Assembly: GCF_002368295.1 (NCBI RefSeq)
Contig: NZ_AP018248.1
Coordinates: 6,038,510-6,102,509 of the forward strand
Origin: Tolypothrix tenuis PCC 7101
GTDB taxonomy: Bacteria > Cyanobacteriota > Cyanobacteriia > Cyanobacteriales > Nostocaceae
Direction: 5' to 3'
DNA length: 64,000 nt
The notes under the pieces were generated by a model. The model was not told the DNA's origin and made no database searches. It saw nothing but the letters and a program-made list of their open reading frames with translations. Shown piece after piece: positions 25,470-34,640 of the stretch (its first letter is position 1; each line of letters begins with the position of its first letter). A program made the position numbers and the translations under genes.

Positions 25470-27407
25470 TTACACCAAAAGCGTCTGCAGCAAAGGTCTA
25501 TCTTCCGATATCTTCCCTGTCCGCAACCATTCATTTAATTCTTCTGGTGCGACAGCTTGCTGGAGACGTTCCCGCAAAGATGCACCTTCTAAAATTTCTT
25601 GTTGCAACAGTTCTTGTGCAGTATCTTCTAGCAATGTGCGGTTATGTTGCAGAATACTTAAAGCTATGTGGTGAGCATTATCTAAGGTTTGCTTGACTTC
25701 GCGGTCAATTTCTTCTGCGACTTGGGGACTAATAGAACGGCGAGGATTTCCATAGCCTTCGATAAATTGCTGTTGAATCTTCTCAAATGCTACAGGGCCT
25801 AGTTTATCGCTCATGCCATAAATGGTAATCGCCCGTTCTGCCATATCAGTAGCTTTTTGGATATCGTCAGACGCACCAGTAGAAACCTTACCAAAGACAA
25901 CTTCTTCAGCCGAACGTCCACCTAATAAAGTTGCAATCCGTCCGCGAATTTCGTCTTCTACCATCAAAAAGCGGTCTTCTTCTGGCATTTGGATTGTATA
26001 ACCCAAAGCACCGACACCACGAGGTACAACGGAGATTTTTTCAACTCTACCAGCGCCAGGCATTAAAGCACCAACGATCGCATGACCAACTTCGTGATAA
26101 GCTACGGTCTTTTTCTCGGTTTCATTCAACACGCGAGAGCGTTTTTCTAAACCAGCCACTAAGCGCTCAATCGCTTCGTTGAAATCTGCCATGATTACAG
26201 CTTGGCGATTTTGACGGGCTGCTAATAGTGCGGCTTCGTTCACCAAGTTGGCTAAATCTGCCCCAGCAAACCCTGGTGTGCGGATAGCGATGGTAGCTAA
26301 GTTAACATCATCAGCTAATTTAACGTTTCTCGCATGAACTTTCAGAATCGCTTCCCGACCAATTTTATCAGGGCGATCAACTACAATTTGGCGGTCAAAG
26401 CGTCCGGGACGACGTAATGCAGGGTCGAGGACTTCAGGACGGTTAGTCGCGGCGATAATAATTACGCCTGTATTAGCATCAAAACCATCCATTTCGGTAA
26501 GTAATTGGTTGAGAGTTTGTTCGCGTTCATCATTACCACCCACAAAGCCACCATTACCAGCACGAGATTTACCCAGTGCGTCTAACTCATCGATAAAGAC
26601 GATACAGGGAGCTTGTTTTTTCGCTTGATCGAATAAATCGCGGACACGTGCAGCACCGACACCAACGAATAATTCGATGAATTCAGAACCAGAAATACTG
26701 AAGAAAGGAACCCCAGCTTCACCCGCGATCGCTCTTGCTAATAATGTCTTACCTGTTCCTGGAGGGCCTACCAACAATGCACCTTTAGGAATTTTCGCTC
26801 CCAAGCGGGTGTATTTGTCAGCATTCTTCAAGAAATCAACAATTTCTTCTAATTCCACTTTGGCTTCATCGACACCAGCCACATCAGTAAATTTCACACC
26901 TGTGCTGCCATCAGATGAAATCCGCGCCTTGCTTTTGCCTACCGTCAGCGCTGCGGGGCCGCCTCCTTGACGATTCATTAAAAAGCCCCAAATACCAAAG
27001 AAAATTAACGGTGGAGCTACCCAGCTAATTAAAGTATTTAGCCAACCATTTTGGTCTGGTGTAGGTGCAGCAAACTCAACATTATGCTCACGGAGAATCT
27101 TTGGTAAATCGAGATCCAAAGCTACGGGTGTAGTAGTTAATACTTGTTCTGTTGGGTTGCCATCGGGGGTTTGAGCTTTGAGGACATACTCAATGCGATC
27201 GCTACCTACCATCGCCCGTTCAACTTTACCAGCTTCTACCTGAACCACAAAGTCACTATAAGGAACCTGTGGCAATCTCGGGCCAAAGAAACTAGGAACA
27301 ATAAAGTTAAGCAGCAATAATACAGTTAGTAATATCAAGAAGCTGCCACCAAACTGCCGCCATCTCGAAGGTTTCAATTGATTTTTATTATTATTTTCTA
27401 CAGGCAT
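25470..27407 (-). CDS. ftsH: ATP-dependent zinc metalloprotease FtsH
   Basis: The 645-residue protein has transmembrane helices at about 21-40 and 124-144. The AAA domain has Walker A GPPGTGKT (214-221), Walker B CIVFIDELDALG and the second region of homology TNRPEVLDPALRRPGRFDRQ. The protease site is HEVGH (438-442). It acts in the membrane on misfolded or surplus proteins; cyanobacteria have four FtsH proteins, two of which repair photosystem II. The N-terminus looks closer to the FtsH1/FtsH4 types than to FtsH2, but that is a weak impression. A heptad repeat array lies directly upstream. Confidence 0.97.
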   Translation of the reverse strand: MPVENNNKNQLKPSRWRQFGGSFLILLTVLLLLNFIVPSFFGPRLPQVPYSDFVVQVEAGKVERAMVGSDRIEYVLKAQTPDGNPTEQVLTTTPVALDLDLPKILREHNVEFAAPTPDQNGWLNTLISWVAPPLIFFGIWGFLMNRQGGGPAALTVGKSKARISSDGSTGVKFTDVAGVDEAKVELEEIVDFLKNADKYTRLGAKIPKGALLVGPPGTGKTLLARAIAGEAGVPFFSISGSEFIELFVGVGAARVRDLFDQAKKQAPCIVFIDELDALGKSRAGNGGFVGGNDEREQTLNQLLTEMDGFDANTGVIIIAATNRPEVLDPALRRPGRFDRQIVVDRPDKIGREAILKVHARNVKLADDVNLATIAIRTPGFAGADLANLVNEAALLAARQNRQAVIMADFNEAIERLVAGLEKRSRVLNETEKKTVAYHEVGHAIVGALMPGAGRVEKISVVPRGVGALGYTIQMPEEDRFLMVEDEIRGRIATLLGGRSAEEVVFGKVSTGASDDIQKATDMAERAITIYGMSDKLGPVAFEKIQQQFIEGYGNPRRSISPQVAEEIDREVKQTLDNAHHIALSILQHNRTLLEDTAQELLQQEILEGASLRERLQQAVAPEELNEWLRTGKISEDRPLLQTLLV

Positions 27408-27429
27408 TTTGATGTACCCTCAATTTAAT

Positions 27430-27645
27430 GTTTTTGGGATTGGGGATTGGGGATTGGGTAATGGGGACTGGGGACTGGGGACTGGGGAACTCGGGGCCCC
27501 CTCTGGGGATGGGGTAATGGGGACTGGGTGATTGGGGACAAGGGGACAAGGGGGACAAGGGAGAAATAAATAACAAATCCCAATTACCAATTACCAATTA
27601 CCAATGCCCAATGCCCAATGCCCCATGCCCAATGCCCCATGACGT
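27430..27645. repeat. Compound heptanucleotide repeats upstream of ftsH
   Basis: Runs of GGGGATT, GGGGACT and GGGACAA are followed by AATTACC and CCCAATG heptamers. The core block containing GGGGCCCCCTCTGGGGAT is shared with 31952-32115 and, reversed, with 39540-39610, so compound blocks appear to copy as units. Confidence 0.85.
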
Positions 27646-27751
27646 AACGTGAATTGCAAAGTTTTGTATCTCTTAGGTTTATTCTAGAAACTAGATGGCG
27701 TAGACCAAATTCGTGTATACCCCACAGAAAAATGCGTATTGCCGAACTTCT

Positions 27752-27946
27752 ATGGAAAATAAGCTAGGATTGCTGCTCAAGGTATTTATACTCTCGATTG
27801 TGCTGTCTTTCTTCATTAAATATGCAGCGCCAGGTTTGAGAATTCCAGGAACAGATGTAGTGGCCCTGATTATGGTCTTATCACCAGCGACGATAATGGC
27901 GATCGCATTATTATGGCGATTCCAACGGATGAAGTCTCAAGTGTGA
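27752..27946 (+). CDS. Small two-helix membrane protein
   Basis: The protein has about 64 residues: two hydrophobic helices (LLLKVFILSIVLSFFIKYAA and VVALIMVLSPATIMAIALLW) and a basic end. I favour the ATG at 27752 (MENKLGLLLK) over the upstream GTG at 27713, although neither has a clear ribosome-binding site. Function unknown; small proteins of this kind are conserved in cyanobacterial genomes, but I cannot name the family. The gap to the AI-2E-type gene is repeat-filled. Confidence 0.6.
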   Translation: MENKLGLLLKVFILSIVLSFFIKYAAPGLRIPGTDVVALIMVLSPATIMAIALLWRFQRMKSQV

Positions 27947-28092
27947 AGGCTGAAATTACCTCACCCAAAAATGTGCAGGTATGTAACGATTTTTTTCATC
28001 CTTTATCCTTGAAACTTAATCCTTCTTGATAGCTGTTCATCGTCTAGGCGGAAGTTGCTAAAATCAGCTAACCTAGCTGCATTAATTGTAGG

Positions 28093-28200
28093 AATAGGGC
28101 ATTGGGCATGGGGCATTGGGCATTGGGCATTGGGTAATGGGTGTTTGGTGTTTGTTTTTTCTCCCCTGCTCCCTGCTCCCTGCCCCCTTGCTTTTCCGAG
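28093..28200. repeat. Heptanucleotide repeats (GGGCATT, CCCTGCT)
   Basis: GGGCATT/GGGCATG units are followed by CTCCCTGCTCCCTG. They cover the region just before the GTG start at 28258 and cause an artificial N-terminal extension of that frame. The gap 27947-28257 contains no gene that I can see. Confidence 0.8.
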
Positions 28201-28257
28201 TCCCCAATCCCTAGTCCCCATAAAAAATGCAGCTTGCCAACAGCTGGGAGTCAGCCT

Positions 28258-29403
28258 GTGAACCTAGGTCAATGGATAGGCTTAATCGCCATAGTTCTTT
28301 CGTTATACATCTTGTGGCAAATTAAAGAAGTTTTATTGCTGATGTTTGCCGCAGTTGTATTAGCTTCTACCTTAAATCGTCTAGCGAGATGGTTTCAACG
28401 TTGGGGAATCAAACGTGGTTTGTCTGTACTTATTGCAGTAGGTATATTTTTTGCTTTAATAGTCGGCTTTTTCTGGTTGATTGTACCGCCTTTTACAGCG
28501 CAGTTTCACGAACTGACTTATCGAGTTCCCCAAGGTTTAGAACGCTTAAATAGTTGGGTGAATGCGATGAAAACTCAAGTTCCCGCTCAACTAGTACCTT
28601 ATATTCCAGATTTAGACAGTCTGATCCAACAAGCACAGCCTTTTATTAATAAGTTAGTAGGAAACTCTTTCGCTTTTGTCTCTGGTTCATTAGAAGCTCT
28701 TCTCAAAATTTTACTTGTGCTGGTTTTAACAGGGATGTTATTAGCCAACCCCCTGGCTTACCGCCGAGTATTTGTGCGTCTTTTCCCCTCATTTTATCGG
28801 CGGCGGGTAGATGGCATTTTGAATCAGTGCGAAACTTCCTTAGAAGGATGGGTAATCGGTGCGCTCATTGCTATGGGTGTAGTGGGATTGATGAGCGTTA
28901 TCGGCTTGTCGGCTTTAAGTGTAAAGGCGGCTTTGGCTTTAGGCGTTTTAGCAGGCTTTTTAAACCTAATTCCCAACCTTGGCCCCACAATGAGTGTAGT
29001 TCCGGCAATGGCGATCGCACTTTTAGATGCACCTTGGAAAGCTGTTGCTGTATTGATTCTCTACTTCTTCATTCAACAAGCTGAAAGTAATTTCATTACA
29101 CCAGTTGTCATGGCTCATCAAGTTTCCTTACTACCAGCCGTGACTTTAATTTCTCAGTTATTTTTTGTGACCTTCTTTGGTTTTTTAGGACTATTTTTAG
29201 CTCTACCTCTCACTGTGGTGGCGAAAATTTGGTTACAAGAAGTTTTGATTAAAGATGTTTTGGATGAATGGGGAAATAGCCATCAAAAAGAAGCTGAGTT
29301 AGTCATTGTTTCTAACTCGCCAGGGGTAGATGATCCTTGGGAGGCAGATAGCCCAGATAATGTAGAACGGACGACTGATGATGCTTGGCAAGAAAAAGAT
29401 TAA
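28258..29403 (+). CDS. AI-2E family transporter (PerM/YdiK-like permease)
   Basis: The protein has about 381 residues with seven or eight transmembrane helices. A soluble loop after helix 3 has FTAQFHELTYRVPQGLERLN, and the typical GFLNLIPNLGPTMSVVPA precedes the C-terminal helices. The family was named for export of autoinducer-2, but many members work as Na+/H+ antiporters or have unknown substrates. I choose the GTG at 28258 because GGGAG lies 8 bases upstream; the longer frame is translated repeat sequence. The C-terminal tail is acidic. Confidence 0.85.
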   Translation: MNLGQWIGLIAIVLSLYILWQIKEVLLLMFAAVVLASTLNRLARWFQRWGIKRGLSVLIAVGIFFALIVGFFWLIVPPFTAQFHELTYRVPQGLERLNSWVNAMKTQVPAQLVPYIPDLDSLIQQAQPFINKLVGNSFAFVSGSLEALLKILLVLVLTGMLLANPLAYRRVFVRLFPSFYRRRVDGILNQCETSLEGWVIGALIAMGVVGLMSVIGLSALSVKAALALGVLAGFLNLIPNLGPTMSVVPAMAIALLDAPWKAVAVLILYFFIQQAESNFITPVVMAHQVSLLPAVTLISQLFFVTFFGFLGLFLALPLTVVAKIWLQEVLIKDVLDEWGNSHQKEAELVIVSNSPGVDDPWEADSPDNVERTTDDAWQEKD

Positions 29404-29409
29404 TCTTGC

Positions 29410-29446
29410 TGGGCATAGGGCATTGGGCATGGGGCATGGGGCATGG
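29410..29446. repeat. GGGCATA/GGGCATG heptad repeats after stop codon
   Basis: About five 7-base units start within 7 bases of the stop of the AI-2E-type gene. Confidence 0.75.
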
Positions 29447-29494
29447 CAAAGAAAGATTTTCATGCCCTATTTGTATAATTAATCGGGAATGTCC

Positions 29495-29619
29495 CAATAC
29501 TGCTCGGTTAAGGATTTTAAACTCTTAATTTGGTTTGGGAAAAGGTTAAAGGGTAAGGGTTAAAGGTTTTTTCTTGCCGCTTTTCCCCTTCCCCCTTTCC
29601 CCTTAACCGACAAGTATTG
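29495..29619. mobile_element. MITE family A, copy 3 (perfect 10-bp target duplication)
   Basis: The 125-base copy has ends CAATACTGCTCGGTTAA and TTAACCGACAAGTATTG. GGGAATGTCC occurs immediately before (29485-29494) and after (29620-29629), an exact 10-base duplication. This is the cleanest copy in the window. Confidence 0.93.
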
Positions 29620-29707
29620 GGGAATGTCCAGCCTAAAAAGTATACTCAAGGGGGAAAACCACGCAGCTTTTTGCAAAATCTAAAATCTAAAATTGGTTTG
29701 CTAAATT

Positions 29708-30409
29708 ATGATGCGTCGCTACATTATTTTTGGTCTTGGTGCTGTGGCACTATGGTTAATACTCAAACCTTTATGGATGCAATCCCATCCACAACCGCAA
29801 GCACCACAAGCAGCAGCACCTACACAGCAACCTCAACCTTCTGTAACTAATAAAAAACAAACTTCAACTTTACCAGTTGCAACTAATATTTCTGCTACTT
29901 CTCAAGCAAAAATTTGGTCTGTGCTTCAGCAGGAAAGAGGTTATGTAGTGATTATGCGTCATGCCTTAGCCCCAGGAATTGGCGATCCTGTTGAATTTCG
30001 CTTGAATGATTGTTCTACACAACGTAACCTATCAGCAGCAGGTAGACAGCAAGCAATAAGAACTGGCAAGGCTTTTAGAACCAATAATATTCAAGTTTCT
30101 AGAGTACTATCAAGTCAGTGGTGTCGCTGTTTAGAAACAGCCAAATTGATGAATTTGGGTAAGGTTGAGCCTTTCGCAGCACTCAATTCCTTTTTTAATA
30201 ATTACAAAACTCAACCACAGCAAACTGCACAACTACGTCAGTTTATTGTCAATAATCGTAACCGCGCTGGTGTAGTTGTGATGGTGACACATGAAGTCAA
30301 CATTACAGCACTGATCGGTGATAGTTACCCTAAATCTGGTGAATCAGTTGTAGTGCGAGCTAATAAAAATAACAAAATCGAGCTAGTTGGACAAATTAAA
30401 GCGTTATAG
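29708..30409 (+). CDS. Histidine phosphatase family protein, membrane-anchored or secreted
   Basis: The 233-residue protein has an N-terminal hydrophobic helix (YIIFGLGAVALWLILKPLW), a Pro/Gln/Thr-rich linker and a histidine phosphatase domain: MRHALAPG with the phosphorylated His, then RNLSAAGRQQA, SSQWCRCLETA and the second His in VMVTHEVNI. Branch 1 members act on small phosphoesters or phosphoproteins, here probably in the periplasm. The stop codon lies inside the target duplication of the following MITE, so the insertion landed exactly at the gene's end without changing the protein. Confidence 0.88.
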   Translation: MMRRYIIFGLGAVALWLILKPLWMQSHPQPQAPQAAAPTQQPQPSVTNKKQTSTLPVATNISATSQAKIWSVLQQERGYVVIMRHALAPGIGDPVEFRLNDCSTQRNLSAAGRQQAIRTGKAFRTNNIQVSRVLSSQWCRCLETAKLMNLGKVEPFAALNSFFNNYKTQPQQTAQLRQFIVNNRNRAGVVVMVTHEVNITALIGDSYPKSGESVVVRANKNNKIELVGQIKAL

Positions 30410-30411
30410 GA

Positions 30412-30612
30412 AAATACAGTTCAGTTAAGAAAATTAATTGATAACAAAACCAAAAAACTAGTTACTCAACAAAAAACCGAAGAATAATTTTGGAGGGGGT
30501 TTGGGGGACGCAACCGTCACCCAATCGGGGGTTTGGGGGAGAATCCCCCAATTCTTCTGGCTTCTTTAATAAGTGACAAATCAATCCCTAATGAGCTTAA
30601 CTGAACTATATT
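30412..30612. mobile_element. MITE family E, copy 2 (complete, 11-bp target duplication)
   Basis: The 201-base element has ends AAATACAGTTCAGTTAAG and CTTAACTGAACTATATT. GCGTTATAGGA is duplicated at 30401-30411 and 30613-30623. The interior is identical in type to 11892-12225, which is split by a family A element. Confidence 0.92.
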
Positions 30613-30627
30613 GCGTTATAGGATTCA

Positions 30628-30692
30628 ACATTGGGAAAAGGGTAAAGGTTAAAGGTTTTTCTTGCTATTTTTCCCTTAGCCAACAACTGTTG
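30628..30692. mobile_element. MITE family A relic
   Basis: AACATTGGGAAAAGGGTAAA through GGTTTTTCTTGC to TTAGCCAACAACTGTTGA keeps the order of the family A interior and a decayed right end, but the left end is gone. The remainder of the gap to 30780 shows nothing further. Confidence 0.6.
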
Positions 30693-30780
30693 ATATAAGA
30701 TTTCTCCAGCCAAACTGATTTAATCAATTAGGTGGCAGCTTCAAGCCCCATAATCAATATGCTAATTTGCTACATTTAAT

Positions 30781-31950
30781 ATGCGAACAATTGCGGAAAT
30801 TAACGAAAAAATCACTAGTCAACGTGCAGTGGTGTTGACAGTTGAAGAACTGAAAGCCAGAGTTGCAGAAATTGGTGTAGCAAAAGCCGCCAAAGAAGTT
30901 GATGTAGTTACCACTGGCACATTTGAGCCAATGGAATCAAGTGGTGCCATTATTAATCTGGGACACACTGACCCGCCAATCAAAATTCGCCGTTGTTGGC
31001 TAGATGGTGTACCAGCTTACTCTGGATTTGGTGCGGTAGATTTATACATTGGAGCCAGTTGTCCAGCCGATGCGATCGACGGGGAAGAAATTAAAGAACG
31101 TGGCGGTGGTCATGTAATTGAAGATTTAATTGCAGGTAAAGCCGTACAATTACGAGCGCAAGGACAAGTGACCGATTGTTACCCGCGAGCCACATTTGAA
31201 ACGACGATCATGCGGGAAACGATAAATCAGTTTTATTTATTTAATCCGCGAAATCTCTACCAAAATTTTATTGTGGGAGTTAATGGAGGCGATCGCCCAC
31301 TTTTTACTTATTTGGGGCCGTTACAGCCACGTTTAGGCAATGCAGTTTACTCTAACCCGGGGGCAATTTCGCCTTTACTTAACGACCCGAATTTAGAAGT
31401 TGTTGGCATTGGCACGAGAATTTTTTTAGGTGGCGGTATTGGCTATGTGGCTTGGGAAGGTACTCAACACTTCCCCTTACAAAAACGCTTGGCTAATGAT
31501 ACGCCCATAGGGCCATCTGCGACTTTAGCTTTAATTGGTGATGCCAAGCACATGGATGCGCGTTGGGTGAGGGGATGCTACTTCAAAAGCTATGGCCCTT
31601 CATTAATGTTAGGCGTTGGGGTGCCAATTCCCGTGTTATCGGAAAAAGTAGTGGAACATTGCGCCGTGCTAGATAAAGACTTAGTCGCGCCAATTGTAGA
31701 CTTTTCCATTCCCCGGCGCGTTCGTCCTACATTTGGTTTAGTGAGTTACGCGCAACTCAAGTCTGGGCGCGTCACCATTGAAGGCAAAACTGTGCGTGTA
31801 GCACCATTGGCAAGTTTATATTTATCTAGGCAAGTTGCCCTAGAGTTGAAAAATTGGATCGAAGCTGGCACATTTACCCTCACCGAACCAGTATCCCCAG
31901 TGCCCATGGAACGGTCTTTCATCCCTCAAGACCGTTGGACAGAGTTTTGA
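30781..31950 (+). CDS. Homocysteine biosynthesis protein (DUF39)
   Basis: The 389-residue protein matches the DUF39/HcyBio family: TIAEINEKITSQRAVVLTVE at the N-terminus, the VDVVTTGTFEPMESSGAIIN block, IGASCPADAIDGEEIKERGG and a conserved GIGTRIFLGGGIGYV region. Methanogen members are needed to make homocysteine from aspartate semialdehyde and a sulfide source; the cyanobacterial role is inferred from this. It has no ferredoxin partner next to it. The length is normal. A compound repeat array begins at the stop codon. Confidence 0.88.
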   Translation: MRTIAEINEKITSQRAVVLTVEELKARVAEIGVAKAAKEVDVVTTGTFEPMESSGAIINLGHTDPPIKIRRCWLDGVPAYSGFGAVDLYIGASCPADAIDGEEIKERGGGHVIEDLIAGKAVQLRAQGQVTDCYPRATFETTIMRETINQFYLFNPRNLYQNFIVGVNGGDRPLFTYLGPLQPRLGNAVYSNPGAISPLLNDPNLEVVGIGTRIFLGGGIGYVAWEGTQHFPLQKRLANDTPIGPSATLALIGDAKHMDARWVRGCYFKSYGPSLMLGVGVPIPVLSEKVVEHCAVLDKDLVAPIVDFSIPRRVRPTFGLVSYAQLKSGRVTIEGKTVRVAPLASLYLSRQVALELKNWIEAGTFTLTEPVSPVPMERSFIPQDRWTEF

Positions 31951-31951
31951 G

Positions 31952-32115
31952 GCTGGGGATTGGGGAACTTGGGGCCCCCTCTGGGGATAAGGGGTAATGG
32001 GGACTGGGGAAGATGAGGGGGATGAGGGAGACAAGGGGAGAACAGCAATTACCAATTACCAATTACCAATTACCAATTACCCAATGCCCCATGCCCCATG
32101 CCCCATTCCCCATTC
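31952..32115. repeat. Compound heptanucleotide repeat block
   Basis: It begins immediately after the DUF39 stop with CTGGGGATTGGGGAACTTGG, includes the GGGGCCCCCTCTGGGGAT core shared with 27430-27645 and 39540-39610, then five AATTACC units and CCCCATG units up to the next gene's stop. Confidence 0.88.
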
Positions 32116-33138
32116 CTATTCCTGAGTCGGTTTTGGCCGTTTAATCGGCTTAGGTGCAGGGGTTTTTGGTACTGGTTTGGATACAGCAGCGGAGTCACCA
32201 CCGCCTATTTTCTTGACTGGGCGTGGAGTATCGCTACTACCGCGTCTGGGTGTGAATGGTCTTCTGCTACCGCCACCACCGCCACCACCACCACGAGGGC
32301 CACCTCTGAATGATGGTCTGCGTTTTTTGGGTAAATCAGCGATCGCTTCAGCATTTTCTATCAGCAGTAAGTCAGCTTCCCGCTTCACTTGAAAGTCCCA
32401 GAACTTTCCTACTGCTTTAGTCGTCAGCACACCCGTCAATTTCAATTTAAAATATTTGGGTTTATCGATAGGTTTACGCGGAGCCTGCTTAATTTTGACC
32501 ACTAAGCTTTTAGCATCAAATGACTGGTAGACGACTTCACCGCGAACGGAAAAACCACCATCTGGAATTTCTGATGAGGGTTTTGGGGTGCTAGTAGTTT
32601 CTTCGGCAATTTTGGACGCAGTATCATCAGCAGATTCTGATGATGATTCAGAATCTGGCTCATCTTCATCTGTCAGTTGTTTAGCCAGTTTTTCTGGCTC
32701 CCAAACGCCGACAATCTGAAGGTGCAATGCGTCATTTTCTTGTCTGGTGCGCGGATAAACTACCCAAAGATGTTCTTGTTCTAAATCTAAGTGATTCTTA
32801 ACTAAGCTCATAATCCGTCCTAGGAGAACGGCGTTGAGTTCTACCCCATCTGCAGTTAGCAGAGAACCCTGGGTAAATTGTTCATCACTAGCAAGATAGC
32901 GACCGCGAACTAACCCAATGGCGCGGTACTGCAGTGGTTCACTGGGTGGTGGAATCGGTTGTTGGCGATTCGCGAAGTTGCTATTAGCAGCAGTTTCGCT
33001 GGGTTCAACGGTCGAGTTGTCAACTTTAGAGGACTGAGCTGCTACTGTAGGAACACTAGCGGCTGCCTCTGGAATAGGGCCCTGGTTAGAGGCAGAAGAG
33101 TTGGAAGATTCAGGCGACGGCATCAGGTCGGAATTCAT
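32116..33138 (-). CDS. Conserved protein with RGG-rich C-terminus, unknown function
   Basis: The protein has about 340 residues. A disordered Ser/Pro/Glu N-terminus is followed by a folded block (about 80-175, AIGLVRGRYLASDEQFTQGS), an acidic Ser-rich linker, a second folded block (GGFSVRGEVVYQSFDAKSLV, about 210-270) and a tail with PRGGGGGGGGSRRPFTPRRG and many Pro/Lys. RGG-type tails bind RNA or drive condensation in other proteins; applying that here is inference. The start is the ATG at 33138 with AAGGAG 6 bases upstream, shorter than the full open frame. Confidence 0.72.
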   Translation of the reverse strand: MNSDLMPSPESSNSSASNQGPIPEAAASVPTVAAQSSKVDNSTVEPSETAANSNFANRQQPIPPPSEPLQYRAIGLVRGRYLASDEQFTQGSLLTADGVELNAVLLGRIMSLVKNHLDLEQEHLWVVYPRTRQENDALHLQIVGVWEPEKLAKQLTDEDEPDSESSSESADDTASKIAEETTSTPKPSSEIPDGGFSVRGEVVYQSFDAKSLVVKIKQAPRKPIDKPKYFKLKLTGVLTTKAVGKFWDFQVKREADLLLIENAEAIADLPKKRRPSFRGGPRGGGGGGGGSRRPFTPRRGSSDTPRPVKKIGGGDSAAVSKPVPKTPAPKPIKRPKPTQE

Positions 33139-33512
33139 AAAAACTCCTTGCGGCGGAGACACATCCCATTGTGGGATTTTACGAAGGCAGCTGAAAAGAG
33201 CGTTTGTGCGGCAGATGAAAGTATATTTACTTTCAACCCAGCCACGCCAGAGCGCCCTATACAATTCTAAAGACGCAAATTTATTTGTACACTAAATGTG
33301 TAATTTAGCGTCTTTGCACTAGTTTCGGAAGCATATCATAGCTACAATGCTGACGGCTCCTCCTAAAGTCATCACTTACTTTAGCAAGCGTTGATCGTTA
33401 TTTGTTATAAAATTCACAGGCAATTAACGGTATTCCGCAAAGTTTTGGAAATTTTTAACTTTGCGTTTTCTGTAAATGATAATGTCATTAATGTTCAAAA
33501 GAAGGAAGTCTT
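33139..33512. other. Divergent intergenic region
   Basis: This 374-base region separates the RGG-rich gene (minus) from the TPR gene (plus) and must hold both promoters. AT-rich stretches occur near 33390-33500, and GAAGGAAG at 33501-33508 serves the TPR gene. I see no further gene or repeat. Confidence 0.5.
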
Positions 33513-34391
33513 GTGTCTCAAACGCGCAGCTGGTTAGTTAAGGTCGTGCTGGCTCTGGCAGTTCTTGCTTTTGTGGGAATTTCAATGGTTCCACTGTTTG
33601 CTGCATTTAATCAACAAAATGATAAGCAAACCCCAGCCCAGAACAATGCCAGCGCTGGGAACAATGTGGCTTCAACTGACCAAAAATCAAAACTCCAAGA
33701 TGAAGCTCGGGGTTATCAGCTGGTTTTACAACGGGAACCAGAAAATCAAACTGCTCTCAAAGGCTTGCTCCAAGCAAGGTTACAACTTTTAACTCTCAAA
33801 GAAGGAGACATTCAAGGTGTAATTGAACCTTTAGAAAAGTTAGCCAAGCTGAATCCAGAACAAACTGAATACGCTGTTCTTTTGGCTCAAGCCAAGCAGC
33901 AAATTGGCGATAAAGAAGGCGCAGCTCAAGCTTATCGCAGTGTTTTAAGTACAAAACCAGGCGATTTGAAAGCTTTGCAAGGGATGGTGTCTCTGCTATT
34001 AAGTCAACAACGTCCTGAAGCTGCTATTGGGTTATTGCAAGATACTTTATCCGCCGCACCCCAAGCTAATAAAATTCAGCCGGGAAGTGTAGATACGGTT
34101 GCAGTACAGGTGCTTTTAGGCACTGTCCATGCCTCTCAAAAACGTTATACCCAAGCTATCTCCGCATACGACCAAGCAATTCAAAAAGATACCAAGGATT
34201 TTCGTCCGGTTTTGGCTAAGGCAATGTTACTGAAGCAACAAGGCAAAGTTGCTGAAGCTAAACCTTTATTTAATACGGCTTCGGCTTTAGCACCTGCTCA
34301 ATACAAAGACGAAATTAATAAAGCAGCAGAAGTTGCTCCAGTTCCAGCACCAACTGCATCGTCTACAGCCGCACCAACAAGTAAACCGTAA
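33513..34391 (+). CDS. Tetratricopeptide-repeat protein, membrane anchored
   Basis: The 292-residue protein has an N-terminal hydrophobic helix (VVLALAVLAFVGISMVPLFA), a Gln/Asn-rich spacer, and about five TPR-like helical pairs between 60 and 265 (KEGAAQAYRSVLSTKPGDLK is one unit), then a Pro/Ala/Thr-rich tail. TPR domains are scaffolds; no partner is evident. The start is the GTG at 33513 with GAAGGAAG just upstream. It has no close neighbour in the same direction for 370 bases. Confidence 0.82.
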   Translation: MSQTRSWLVKVVLALAVLAFVGISMVPLFAAFNQQNDKQTPAQNNASAGNNVASTDQKSKLQDEARGYQLVLQREPENQTALKGLLQARLQLLTLKEGDIQGVIEPLEKLAKLNPEQTEYAVLLAQAKQQIGDKEGAAQAYRSVLSTKPGDLKALQGMVSLLLSQQRPEAAIGLLQDTLSAAPQANKIQPGSVDTVAVQVLLGTVHASQKRYTQAISAYDQAIQKDTKDFRPVLAKAMLLKQQGKVAEAKPLFNTASALAPAQYKDEINKAAEVAPVPAPTASSTAAPTSKP

Positions 34392-34424
34392 GGGTTAAGG
34401 GTCAAGGGTCAAAAGTCAAAAGTT

Positions 34425-34451
34425 GCAGAGACGCGATTAATCGCGTCTGTA
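34425..34451. repeat. Palindromic repeat P
   Basis: GCAGAGACGCGATTAATCGCGTCTGTA, the consensus form of the repeat also seen near 11252, 46561 and in two genes. It follows short GGGTCAA repeats after the TPR stop. Confidence 0.8.
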
Positions 34452-34569
34452 CTCAAAAGGAGCCAGTGCGCCCTTGCGATTCCCCGAATTGTACCGATGA
34501 AAGCGTTCCCACGAGGTAGCAACTGGCGTTCAAAAGCAAAATTTTTATCCTGTCGTCCTTTTCCCTTTC

Positions 34570-34640
34570 CTATTACCTATTACCCATTACCCATTACCCA
34601 TTACCCATTACCCATTACCCCTTATCCCCATTCCCCTTTC
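34570..34640. repeat. CCCATTA heptad repeats
   Basis: About eight units of the type ATTACCC in tandem, then CTTATCCCCATTCCCC. Together with the palindromic repeat they occupy most of the gap 34392-34767, which contains no gene. Confidence 0.8.
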
